Source of the DNA: Clostridium senegalense JC122
GTDB taxonomy: Bacteria > Bacillota > Clostridia > Clostridiales > Clostridiaceae
Length of the DNA: 33,304 bases
Assembly: GCF_000285575.1 (NCBI RefSeq)
Contig: NZ_HE611052.1
Span: 408,017-441,320, forward strand
Direction: 5' to 3'
Positions 1 through 8,428 of this stretch are shown here, in pieces. Every line of letters starts with the position of its first letter. Position 1 is the first letter of the stretch. The notes under the pieces are model-generated. The model was not told the DNA's origin. It worked only from the letters and a program-made list of their open reading frames with translations, and ran no database searches. The position numbers and the translations under genes were made by a program.

Positions 1-2496
1 CTATACCTAACTCTACTTCTTTCATGATTTCTATTGATAAATTATATTTTATTTTATCAATAACATTTTTTACAATATTTAAAAGTTGATAACAATCTTT
101 AACTCCTAAATGTTCTTTTAATGTTTCACTAATATTGTTATAAATATTTTCTTCTTTTAAGCGATTCTCTAGCTTTTTAATACCCTCTTTTTGCAATATT
201 TCAATAGCAGATATAAACATTACATCCTTAATATAAATAGGTATTGTTCCTACAATAGCAATTATATTGTAATTTTCTTTATAATAATCTATAGCAGTTA
301 AAAACTCTATTCTATTTATTATATTCATTGAAATTATATCTACATTCTTATCTATATGAATCTTATCTTTAATAATTCTTTTTAGTCTTTCTGCTGCACC
401 ATCCCCAGTAAAACATGCTGTTATTATAATGTTTTCTTTATTTAAATTTATTTTAGTATCCATGGTATTATCATAAATTGTTTTATTTACAATGGATTTA
501 TAAATGCTATCTAAAGATTCACAAAAGATAGCTTTTCTGCATGCTTCTATAACTGTTGATGTAGTAACATTGTCTATAGATTTTACAATTATGCCTGTTT
601 CCTCATATATCATATCTGCAAAATTTACTAAAGGCCCCATATCAACTAACAATAATGTCCCTTTGTCATTTGCTACTTTTTCCACAATTCCCTTTACAAT
701 ACTATATATTCTCTCACCTTCCATATTTAATGGCATATCTATAGGTATTATGTGATTTACTCCTATTAATTCATTCACAACATTTGCCATACTTGTAGCA
801 GTACTTTCTCCATGTAATACTAAAACTATATTTACCTTTTCATCTGCAGCTTGCTCTAAATATAAATAATTTTTAACTAAAAATAATGTAATATATCCTA
901 TTTCATCTAATGGTAATTGAATTTTAAAATTACATTCTATTTCTTTAGTAATTTCCATAGCAACTAAAAATTCATTATTATAATTAGCCCTTATAAAATC
1001 TAATTTAGGATTATATATTTTTTTGCCTTTATTTATTCTTTTTATTGTTTCATTAATATGCAATGCAAAGGCAACATATATATTTTCACCATAATTCCTT
1101 TTTAACTTTTTTTCTGCAAAATTTAGGATGTAATCTACTAAATTTAATATTTCTTCACCTACTATTTTTTTTACGCTGCTTTTCTCTGCCTCTTTAGGAA
1201 CTTGTCCAACATAACTTTTAAAGTGACTTTCTATACCTATATTTATTATTTCATTTATTTCATCTTCATCAAGTCCTTTATTTTTCAATTCAATAAACTT
1301 TCTTTCTATTCCGTCATAGAAATCTATATCATCTTCTATTTTTATATAATTTTCAATAGTTTCTTCATCATTTTCTTTATAATAAAAACTAATTACATCC
1401 CCTTTAATTTTCAAAACATCATATACTTTTTTTATATAATTATTAGTGTCTAATAATTCTTTTTTTACTTCACTTGAAATATCTTCTTGAGTTATTAATA
1501 CATATTTTTTTTTATTTAGTTTATAATTTAAAAAACCTTTTGCACATGCTAATTGTATATCGCTTTTTAATTGGCCTATGTTACTTAAACACTGATAACT
1601 TAAAAATGCAGCTAAAGCCTTATGAGTTATATAAATATTTTTACTAATCCGTTTTGATTCCTCTTTTATAAATAACTCTATAAGCCTATATCTCTCATTA
1701 ACACCTCTATTTTTTAATGTTGGTAAAGTAATAGTCATAGGTATTCTTCGCACAAAAGTTTTAAGTAGATTAGAGCTTGGGTCTTCTGTGGTAGCTGCTA
1801 TAATTTGAACTGATGCTTTAATAACTTTTTCTGTTTCTCCTAAAGGTCTAAAATAACCTTTATCCATAAATGTAAAAAGTAATTCTTGACCTTGTGGTGG
1901 TAATCTATGAACTTCATCTAAGAAGATTATTCCTCCATCAGCTTTTTTAAGTAATCCTTCTCTATCATTATTAGCTCCAGTATATGCTCCTTTTTTCACT
2001 CCAAAAACGTTACTTATAAGTAACTGAGGATTATCTGCGTAATCAGCACAATTAAATGTTATAAATGGTGACTTATTATTAAATCTCTTGCTTTCAATCC
2101 CATAAGTATACATAAGTTCTGCAAAATAAGATTTTCCTACACCAGTTTCTCCTAATATTAAAGTATGCAGTCCATTAGGTGGGTATATAATTGCTGCTTT
2201 AGCCTGTTGCAACGATAATTTCAAACTGCCTGTTGCTCCTATTATTTCATCAATAGAAGAATTTTTATTTTCCACATTATAATTATAAGTTTTCTTCAAT
2301 TCATCTTTAAACTTAAACAAAACAGGTCTTCCATGAATTTTTTCAAGCTTATCTTCTTCTACTAATTCATTCAAGTATCTACTAACATTAGCCCTATTCA
2401 TTTTTAAACTATTACTTATATCTATTGCCGATACTCCTACATTATTTTTCTTATAATTATTAACTACTTCGTTTAGTACAAGCTCCTTTACCCCAA
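1..2496 (-). CDS. LevR-like sigma-54-dependent activator with PRD and PTS EIIA domains (partial, runs off left edge)
   Basis: I translated this long minus-strand frame by hand; it has no stop before the left edge. In order it shows an N-terminal winged-helix-like HTH (about residues 1-60), an AAA+ sigma-54 interaction domain with Walker A GETGVGKS and a GAYTGA version of the GAFTGA loop, Walker B GGIIFLDE, a first PRD (ALHINETIKRI), an EIIA-Man-like domain with the phosphorylatable His in VLHGESTATSMA, an EIIB-like stretch, and the beginning of a second PRD that is cut by the edge. Family members activate sigma-54 promoters of PTS sugar operons and are controlled by PTS phosphorylation. The target here is not visible. 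No ATG/GTG/TTG start exists in frame before an internal ATG at 2401, which would remove half the HTH. A TTG at 2496, 7 nt after AGGGGG, would fit if the G run at 2491-2494 had one more G. Function is sure, start is not. Confidence 0.88.
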
Positions 2497-2743
2497 AATA
2501 ATTCCCCCTATCTACTTTAATATCAAATATAAAAATACTATTTAATTAATTATTCTATATAGTCTAATTCTAGTTTAACATTTTTAAGTAGTTTTTTCAA
2601 ATATTTACCATGAAATTAATTATCTAATCTATTTTATAATTAATTTTTTATTTTAAAATACTAGTTATAAAAGTTTTATTAACCAAATATGGTATTTAAT
2701 AATAAACTAATTATGAGAATAGTTTATTATGGAGGTTAAGGGT

Positions 2744-3076
2744 ATGCTTTGTATTTTGGGTGGTTTACTTTTTATTTTTATAGGAATTGTATTTTGCCTG
2801 TATCCTTCAAAAGAAGAGATTTCTAAATTAAATATTTCTAAATTTACTGAAAATAGCCTTCCATATGTAAAAGAAAAAACCTATGGTAAGTTTTTAATAT
2901 ATTTAGGATTACTTCTTATAATTTTGGGAGGTTTTTTATTCTATTTTATAGATAATAAATTTGTCATATATATAGAATTTGTGATTTTCATACTTGGAAT
3001 AATATCAGCTATTTTATTTTGGGATAAATATTTAAAAATGCTTATAAAAAATTTAAATAACAATAATCAAAAATAA
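2744..3076 (+). CDS. Small membrane protein, unknown function
   Basis: I do not recognise the family. It is a 110-residue protein with an N-terminal membrane segment (LGGLLFIFIGIVFCLYP), a short polar stretch of about 30 residues, then two further hydrophobic helices (FLIYLGLLLIILGGFLFYF and an isoleucine-rich one near residue 85) and a basic, Asn-rich tail. I chose the ATG at 2744 because GGAGGTTAAGG lies just upstream; the ATG at 2729 contains that ribosome binding site. It is divergent from the LevR-like gene, and 37 bases downstream follows a second gene of the same layout, so the pair is probably an ancient duplication and co-transcribed. The shared core reads YGK-x-LIYL. Confidence 0.7.
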   Translation: MLCILGGLLFIFIGIVFCLYPSKEEISKLNISKFTENSLPYVKEKTYGKFLIYLGLLLIILGGFLFYFIDNKFVIYIEFVIFILGIISAILFWDKYLKMLIKNLNNNNQK

Positions 3077-3113
3077 TAGTATTTAATTTTAAATACTATG
3101 TTAGGAGGTTTTT

Positions 3114-3403
3114 ATGCTTTCCATAGTTCTTTCTATTATCTGTTTTTTTCTTGGCATAACTTTTATTATACAAAGCCCTAAAAAAGAACCTAACTATATA
3201 AAGTCTAATAAAAATCATGTTTATGAAGAAATTCAAAGATATTGTGGAAAACATCTAATCTATCTATCCTTATTTTTAGGATTAGTTGGATTGTTTTTTA
3301 TTTTTACAGAAATCCATACTTTTTTATTTATGAATTAATATTAATTGGTATATCTATACTCTTTTTTATAATTTCTTTAAAAAAGTATATATCTAAATTG
3401 TAA
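3114..3403 (+). pseudogene. Paralogue of the preceding small membrane protein, frameshifted in a T run
   Basis: The open frame from 3114 (after AGGAGG) gives 74 residues and stops at 3338. It has the same plan as the upstream gene: N-terminal hydrophobic helix, polar stretch, then YCGKHLIYLSLFLGL and a second helix. Adding one T to the run of six at 3320-3325 changes the end from a premature stop to FFIYELILIGISILFFIISL followed by KKYISKL and a stop at 3401-3403. That gives 96 residues with a third helix and a basic tail like its neighbour's FWDKYLKML ending. The match to the paralogue argues that the frame really continues. It is either a genuine truncation or a homopolymer error. A terminator follows directly. 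Confidence 0.72.
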
Positions 3404-3437
3404 AACAAATAGGGATTATACCCTATTTGTTTTTAAT
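3402..3437 (+). terminator. Rho-independent terminator after the small membrane gene pair
   Basis: A 13-bp perfect stem (AAAACAAATAGGG paired with CCCTATTTGTTTT, 3402-3414 and 3421-3433) with a 6-base loop runs into a T-rich tail. The stop codon of the repaired second small gene overlaps its left edge. Confidence 0.8.
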
Positions 3438-3955
3438 TTAATTTCATAATCTTTATATATACCACTTAAATAATCATAGTTTTTTAAGTATAGGATTTAA
3501 AAGTTAACAATTTTTTTAACAAATAGCCTTTTAATACCAATAAATTGTTTATTTATTCTATTTATTTTTAAGATTATTTATATTATCATTTTTTAAATTG
3601 TGAAATTTTGTTCTTAACTATATTAGAAAACAAATTAAATTTTTCATTCAAGTTCTTATGTTATTCTTAGTTCTACAGCTTTATGTAGAATTATATAAAT
3701 AATTATTGTATTGTGAATTTTTTATATAAAATTTATTTTTGTTACTTTATGTTAAAATTTTAATCTATCTTACAAATTTGTAGTTATTTTTTTGACTTAT
3801 GAATATTGTATTAATACAACGTTTTCTTTTTTTTCATCTTCATATTACAGTTGTATGACAATTTTTAATTGTTAAAATTCATGATATAATAAGCAAAAAC
3901 AAATACGGATAGCCTTGCTATACTGTAATATAAATTTTATGAGGTGAGAGTTAAT
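3438..3955. other. Long AT-rich intergenic leader region before the first brnQ
   Basis: There are 518 bases without a convincing gene. I looked for T-box features (the GGTGGNACCGCG-like box, specifier hairpin and terminator) because amino acid carriers in Clostridia often have them, and found none. The only structure seen is the promoter-like sequence and a small dyad near 3858-3890, listed separately. The rest is A/T runs. Confidence 0.5.
3858..3890 (+). promoter_or_regulatory. Likely promoter of brnQ copy 1 with an overlapping dyad
   Basis: An extended -10 element TGATATAAT lies at 3882-3890. The -35 region is poor (TTTTTA with a 17-base gap), as is common for extended -10 promoters. The dyad ACAATT-TTT-AATTGT at 3858-3872 covers the -35 position and could be an operator. 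A leader of about 55 bases would follow before the start codon. The promoter is likely; the operator is a guess. Confidence 0.4.
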
Positions 3956-5275
3956 ATGAAAAAAATATCCCCAAAAGATTTCATAGTTATAGGTTTTGCA
4001 CTGTTTGCAATGTTCTTTGGTGCAGGAAATTTAATATTTCCACCATACATAGGTAAATTAGCAGGAGACCAAACCCCACTTGCAATTATTGGTTTTTTAA
4101 TTACAGGAGTAGGACTTCCTTTAAGTGGTATTATAGCTTGTGCTAAAATAAATGGATCTTTTACAGATATGTCTAGAAGAGTTGGAAAAATATTTTCTAT
4201 TATAGCTACAACAGCATTAGTTTTAGCTATAGGCCCAATGCTTGCTATACCAAGAACTGCAGCTACTACTTACGAATTAGCAATACATCCTATTTTCCCA
4301 TCTGTAAGTCCTGTTATAGGCGTTATAGTTTACTTTGGCATTTGTTTAGCTTTTGTACTAAGACCATCAGGAATAATTGATAATATTGGTAAAATTTTAA
4401 CTCCAATACTTTTGGTGATGTTAGGAATAATAATAGTAAAAGGTGTACTTGTACCACTAGGACCAGTAGTTGAAACTAACTATCAAGGTGCTTTTTCAAA
4501 TTCATTACTAGAAGGATATCAAACAATGGATGCTATGGCTTCAGTAATATTTGCTTCTATAGTTTTAACTTCTGTAAAAGCAAAAGGCTATACAGATAAA
4601 AAAGATATAATAAACGCTACCATTAAATCTGGTCTTGTAGCAGTTGTTGGTTTAACTTTTGTTTATGGTGGCCTTATGATTTTAGGTAGTCAAGTATCTA
4701 CAATAATAACTGAGGATATTGGAAGATCAGCTTTAGTTGTTGAAATAGTAGGAAGACATCTAGGTTCTTTAGGTACTGTTGTATTAGGTCTTTCAGTTGG
4801 ACTAGCATGCCTGACTACTGCAATAGGTCTTATATCTACTGGGGCAGAATACTTCAGTGGTTTAACTAATGGTAAAATATCTTATAATATTTTTGCTATT
4901 ATAATAAGTACAGTTAGTGCTTTACTTGGAACTGGTGGAGTTGAAAAAATAGTACAATTTGCTGGTCCCGTATTACAAATATTATACCCAATAGTAATAG
5001 TCTTAATAATAATTACTTTAGCTGGAAAATTTGTTTCAAATAATAATACTGTAAAAATTACTATTTATACTACACTTCTAATAAGTATATTAGATACAGT
5101 AAACGGATTAACAAATGGAAGTATAGCCTTATTGGATAAATTAGTATCAGCTATACCACTTGCTAGCTTAGGATTTGCTTGGGTGATCCCAACATTTATA
5201 GCTTTTATAATAGGTATGATACTATTTAAAAATAAATCTTTAAACAATGAATCTGAAACTTTAGAAATTAATTAA
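3956..5275 (+). CDS. brnQ: Branched-chain amino acid:cation symporter, BrnQ/LIVCS family (copy 1)
   Basis: BrnQ carriers import leucine, isoleucine and valine with Na+ or H+ across the cytoplasmic membrane. The 439-residue protein is hydrophobic throughout with about twelve membrane segments, as usual for the family. It carries the hallmark N-terminal stretch FALFAMFFGAGNLIFPP, then GPMLAIPRTAATTYEL and LEGYQTMDAMASVIFASI. I chose the ATG at 3956 because the GTG at 3944 lies inside the ribosome binding site GAGGTGAG; the downstream copy has the same binding site and a matching MKK start. It has its own promoter-like sequence upstream and a very strong terminator downstream, so it is probably a single-gene unit. 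The function is clear; substrate preference among the three amino acids cannot be read. Confidence 0.95.
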   Translation: MKKISPKDFIVIGFALFAMFFGAGNLIFPPYIGKLAGDQTPLAIIGFLITGVGLPLSGIIACAKINGSFTDMSRRVGKIFSIIATTALVLAIGPMLAIPRTAATTYELAIHPIFPSVSPVIGVIVYFGICLAFVLRPSGIIDNIGKILTPILLVMLGIIIVKGVLVPLGPVVETNYQGAFSNSLLEGYQTMDAMASVIFASIVLTSVKAKGYTDKKDIINATIKSGLVAVVGLTFVYGGLMILGSQVSTIITEDIGRSALVVEIVGRHLGSLGTVVLGLSVGLACLTTAIGLISTGAEYFSGLTNGKISYNIFAIIISTVSALLGTGGVEKIVQFAGPVLQILYPIVIVLIIITLAGKFVSNNNTVKITIYTTLLISILDTVNGLTNGSIALLDKLVSAIPLASLGFAWVIPTFIAFIIGMILFKNKSLNNESETLEIN

Positions 5276-5288
5276 CACTTTAAAATAT

Positions 5289-5343
5289 AAAGAGATATCC
5301 ACCATTAACTTATAAAATTTAATGGTGGATATCTCTTTTTTTG
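5289..5343 (+). terminator. Strong terminator after brnQ copy 1
   Basis: A perfect 20-bp stem (5289-5308 with 5319-5338; core GAGATATCCACCATTAA) has a 10-base loop and is followed by a T run to 5342. It is one of the most stable hairpins in the window and separates the two brnQ copies. Confidence 0.93.
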
Positions 5344-5750
5344 TATAAAAAATTTATCATATAGAAACATACTTATTTTAATTTTTACTGTATCTCTTTT
5401 CTTTAATATAAAAGGAAATTATGAATTAATATTTCCATTATAAACATTTTTACAATTGATGTAAATTTTTTATTAAATGCCACACTTTATTATTTCGTTT
5501 ATATATACTATGTTAAAGGCATATTTTAAGTTTATAAAATACCTGTATAGCAAAAAATTGTAAATAATTATAGTGAAACAGGCTCAAATTTTAGAAAAAT
5601 TTTATTCTAGATTTTTTTATAAAATTTACTCTACTCTTGAGCATATACTTACTCTTTTATGAATCAGGATATTCTAGTTATAGGTTAAAAAGTAATTTTA
5701 AATTTCTACAATAACTTATTATATGTAGTATTCTTTAGAGGTGAGTTTTC
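5344..5750. other. AT-rich intergenic region before the second brnQ
   Basis: About 400 bases hold no gene I can support. A weak interrupted dyad (GCTCAA near 5604 with TTGAGC near 5637, inner TTTTA/TAAAA) is present. No T-box motif and no clear sigma-A promoter stand out, so the transcription start of copy 2 is not located. Confidence 0.45.
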
Positions 5751-7055
5751 ATGAAAAAAATATTTAAACAAGACTTTATAGTTATTGGCTTTGCTCTTTT
5801 CGCAATGTTTTTTGGCGCAGGAAATTTAATATTCCCCCCTTATATTGGAAACTTAGTCGGTAATAAAGTTCCTTTAGCTATTATTGGATTTTTAATTACA
5901 GGGGTAGGACTTCCTTTAAGTGGTATTATAGCTTGTGCTAAAATTAATGGTTCCTTTAGTGATATTTCAAGTAGATGTGGTAAAATATTTTCCATAATAT
6001 CTACTACTGCATTAGTTCTATCTATAGGCCCAATGCTTGCGATTCCAAGAACGGGAGCTACTACTTATGAGTTAGCAATTAAACCTATATTTCCATCTAT
6101 AAATCCATATGTAGTTCTTATAGTTTATTTTGCTATTTCTCTAGCCTTTGTATTGAAACCTTCTAAAATAGTAGATAATATAGGTAAATTTTTAACACCT
6201 TTACTTTTGGTTATTTTAGCTATAATAATTATTAAAGGTTTAATATTTCCAATAGGCCCAATTGTTAATACTAATTTTGAAAATACATTTTCTTATTCTT
6301 TACTTGAAGGTTATCAAACAATGGATGGAATGGGTTCAGTAATAATGGCCTCTATTGTTCTAACTGGAGTAAGATTAAAAGGATACACTAAAAAAGAAGA
6401 TATAATGAAAGTTACAATAAAATCCGCCTTAATTGCAATAATAGGTTTAGGCTTAGTCTATGGCGGTCTTATGATTTTAGGAAGTCAATCCTCTACAATA
6501 ATTTCTAAAGATTTAGGTCGTTCTGCATTAATTATTGAAATAGTTAATAAAGATTTAGGTTCTTTAGGATCTATATTTCTTGCATTAGCTGTTGCCCTTG
6601 CTTGCCTTACTACATCAATTGGACTTACATCTACTGCAGCACAATATTTTAATAAACTATCTAAGGATAAAATTTCCTATAATACATTTTCAATTCTAAT
6701 AAGTATTACCAGTGTTTTTCTTGGAAGTGGCGGTGTGGAAAAAATAGTTAATTTTGCCGTACCTGTACTTCAAATACTCTATCCAATAGTTATAATACTT
6801 ATATTAATAACTTTAGCTGGAAAATTTGTTTCAAATAACAAAACTGTTAAAATTACTGTGTATACTTGCTTAATAATGAGCATATTAGACACTGTAAATA
6901 AATTAACAAACCATAACATTATTTTTATAAATAACTTTATAAAAATAATCCCCCTTTCTAATGTAGGTTTTTCTTGGATAATTCCATCGCTAATTGCTTT
7001 TGTTATAAGTATGTTTTTATTTAAAAAAGATTTATCAAATAAAATTAATATATAA
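5751..7055 (+). CDS. brnQ: Branched-chain amino acid:cation symporter, BrnQ/LIVCS family (copy 2)
   Basis: This 434-residue paralogue of the upstream carrier keeps the same landmarks: FALFAMFFGAGNLIFPP at the N-terminus, SIGPMLAIPRTGATTYEL, LEGYQTMDGMGSVIMASI, and the hydrophobic pattern of about twelve helices. The start ATG follows GAGGTGAG by six bases, exactly as in copy 1. Much of the two proteins is identical by eye, with divergence concentrated near residues 100-120 and in the last two helices, so this is a tandem duplication old enough to have drifted. Its separate leader, and the terminator between the copies, suggest separate regulation. It converges on the end of the B12 operon and shares a hairpin with it. 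Confidence 0.95.
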   Translation: MKKIFKQDFIVIGFALFAMFFGAGNLIFPPYIGNLVGNKVPLAIIGFLITGVGLPLSGIIACAKINGSFSDISSRCGKIFSIISTTALVLSIGPMLAIPRTGATTYELAIKPIFPSINPYVVLIVYFAISLAFVLKPSKIVDNIGKFLTPLLLVILAIIIIKGLIFPIGPIVNTNFENTFSYSLLEGYQTMDGMGSVIMASIVLTGVRLKGYTKKEDIMKVTIKSALIAIIGLGLVYGGLMILGSQSSTIISKDLGRSALIIEIVNKDLGSLGSIFLALAVALACLTTSIGLTSTAAQYFNKLSKDKISYNTFSILISITSVFLGSGGVEKIVNFAVPVLQILYPIVIILILITLAGKFVSNNKTVKITVYTCLIMSILDTVNKLTNHNIIFINNFIKIIPLSNVGFSWIIPSLIAFVISMFLFKKDLSNKINI

Positions 7056-7101
7056 TCCATAAAAATAACTCTACACTAAAAATTATTTTTATTCATAAGA
7101 A

Positions 7102-7150
7102 AAGGCTATTTAAATTTTTACACTTTATATTTAAATAGCCTTCTTTTTAT
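7102..7150. terminator. Bidirectional terminator between brnQ copy 2 and cbiK
   Basis: A 13-14 bp perfect stem (AAGGCTATTTAAAT, 7102-7115, with its complement at 7129-7142) sits between two convergent genes. The plus-strand side has the better T tail (CTTTTTATTTT). On the minus strand the tail is only TTTTC, so termination of the B12 operon may be leakier. Confidence 0.8.
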
Positions 7151-7163
7151 TTTATTAAATTTT

Positions 7164-7916
7164 TTATTTTTTTATATATATATTTTGAAAATTTTTATTT
7201 TCCCCTAATCCCTTTAAATAAGTATTTACTTTAAATCCTTCCTTTTCTAATATGGATTTCCATGAGTCTTCATCATCAGATGCCATGTCATTTTTTGCAT
7301 GATCTCCTGCTACAAGCATTAATGGCATTAATGTAACTTCTTTCAATTCTTTTGCTTTTAAATCATCAAGCACATCTTCTATTAATGGATATCCTTCTAC
7401 TGTAGCAAATAAAAGTCTATCAAACCCCATTTTTTTTGCTACATATTCAAATTGAAAGTATGCAGAATTTGCTTTATGTGCAGTTCCATGAGCCATTAAT
7501 AATACTAATTGATTCTCTGGAATTTGAGCTTTTAGTGCTTTTACTGCTTCAAAGTAATCTTCATTATTATATAAAAGTGGTGTTCCCAGTTCTAACTTTT
7601 CAAAGCACTTTTTATAATTATTCATACCACTTTTTATTTTATCATACTCTTCGCCATATATTATATGTAATGGTTGTACATAGACTTCTTTAAAATTATC
7701 TTCTTTTAATTTGTCTAATGCTTCCTTTACTGTATCTATTTCAATATTATCTCTATCTTTTAATTTTTTTATTATCATATTTGAAGTGAATGCTCGTCTT
7801 ACTTCAAATTCTTTAAAAGTATCTTTTATTTTATTCTCTGTTTCTTCTATACAACTTTTTAATTGACATTGAAAGCTTGTACCAAAACTTACTACTAAAA
7901 TTGCCTTTTTATTCAT
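7164..7916 (-). CDS. cbiK: Sirohydrochlorin cobaltochelatase
   Basis: CbiK inserts Co2+ into sirohydrochlorin, the step that commits the pathway to anaerobic B12 synthesis. The protein has 250 residues, the expected length for the long, duplicated-fold CbiK type rather than short CbiX. Seen in the sequence: VVSFGTS at 8-14, PLHIIYGEE at 82-90, LMAHGT with His143, Glu174 in ATVEG, and VAGDHAKNDM with His206. His143 and His206 correspond by context to the two metal-binding catalytic histidines of Salmonella CbiK. There is no signal peptide, so it is cytoplasmic. It is the last gene of the minus-strand operon, 23 bases behind the ECF S component, with GAGAGG before the ATG. Confidence 0.95.
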   Translation of the reverse strand: MNKKAILVVSFGTSFQCQLKSCIEETENKIKDTFKEFEVRRAFTSNMIIKKLKDRDNIEIDTVKEALDKLKEDNFKEVYVQPLHIIYGEEYDKIKSGMNNYKKCFEKLELGTPLLYNNEDYFEAVKALKAQIPENQLVLLMAHGTAHKANSAYFQFEYVAKKMGFDRLLFATVEGYPLIEDVLDDLKAKELKEVTLMPLMLVAGDHAKNDMASDDEDSWKSILEKEGFKVNTYLKGLGENKNFQNIYIKK

Positions 7917-7939
7917 AAAGCTTAACCTCTCTTTTTTAT

Positions 7940-8428
7940 TTATATAAAATATTTTTTAGGTAGTACTTTTTCTAATATTAAAGCTAATAATATGTTTCCT
8001 AATGCCGCTACTGCTAAAGGTGGTATCATTCCTAGAATTCCTTTTCCTGCTACAGGAATTAACATCACTGTTGATATTGGTGCATTTAATACAACTCCAA
8101 CTAGAATAACCACAATATCTCTAAGCTTTAAATTGCCTTTTGAAAACCATTTGTAAGTATAACCAACACCTATCATTGTTATTGCCATATTTATAGCAAC
8201 AATTAAATGTACTATAATTGTTAGTGGAAATCCACTAGTAGCTGCAGTTATTAAATGTCCTATAAAACCTATCACTGCACCATATATAGGTCCTAATATC
8301 ATAGATGCTAAAAAAGCTGGCATAGAATCAAAAGCTATTGTTGTTCCTGGCAATTTTATATTAGCCCCTATAAAACTTAAAGCTATAAATAATGCCATTG
8401 TAACTAATTTTCTTGTTTTATTGTTCAT
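7940..8428 (-). CDS. ECF transporter substrate-binding (S) component, probably for a cobalamin precursor
   Basis: This is a 162-residue integral membrane protein with about five to six helices. Its N-terminal part (TRKLVTMALFIALSFIGANIK) is the usual S-component docking helix with small residues, followed by FDSMPAFLASMILGPIYGA and FIGHLITAATSGFP, typical of ECF S components. Such proteins bind a vitamin or precursor and work with a shared EcfA/EcfA'/EcfT module, which is not in this window. The gene overlaps the end of cbiJ by 11 bases and precedes cbiK, so it is made with the B12 enzymes. By context the substrate may be alpha-ribazole, a benzimidazole or another B12 precursor (CblT-like), but this is inference; other S components look similar. 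ECF type is sure, substrate is not. Confidence 0.8.
   Translation of the reverse strand: MNNKTRKLVTMALFIALSFIGANIKLPGTTIAFDSMPAFLASMILGPIYGAVIGFIGHLITAATSGFPLTIIVHLIVAINMAITMIGVGYTYKWFSKGNLKLRDIVVILVGVVLNAPISTVMLIPVAGKGILGMIPPLAVAALGNILLALILEKVLPKKYFI

Noticed and set aside
1202-1453. Plus-strand open frame of 83 codons, and a similar one at 504-755
   Set aside because: Both lie opposite the continuous LevR-like coding frame and are its shadows.
3438-3955. T-box leader or other riboswitch before brnQ copy 1
   Set aside because: No T-box sequence, no specifier-like hairpin and no leader terminator were found; the same is true before copy 2.
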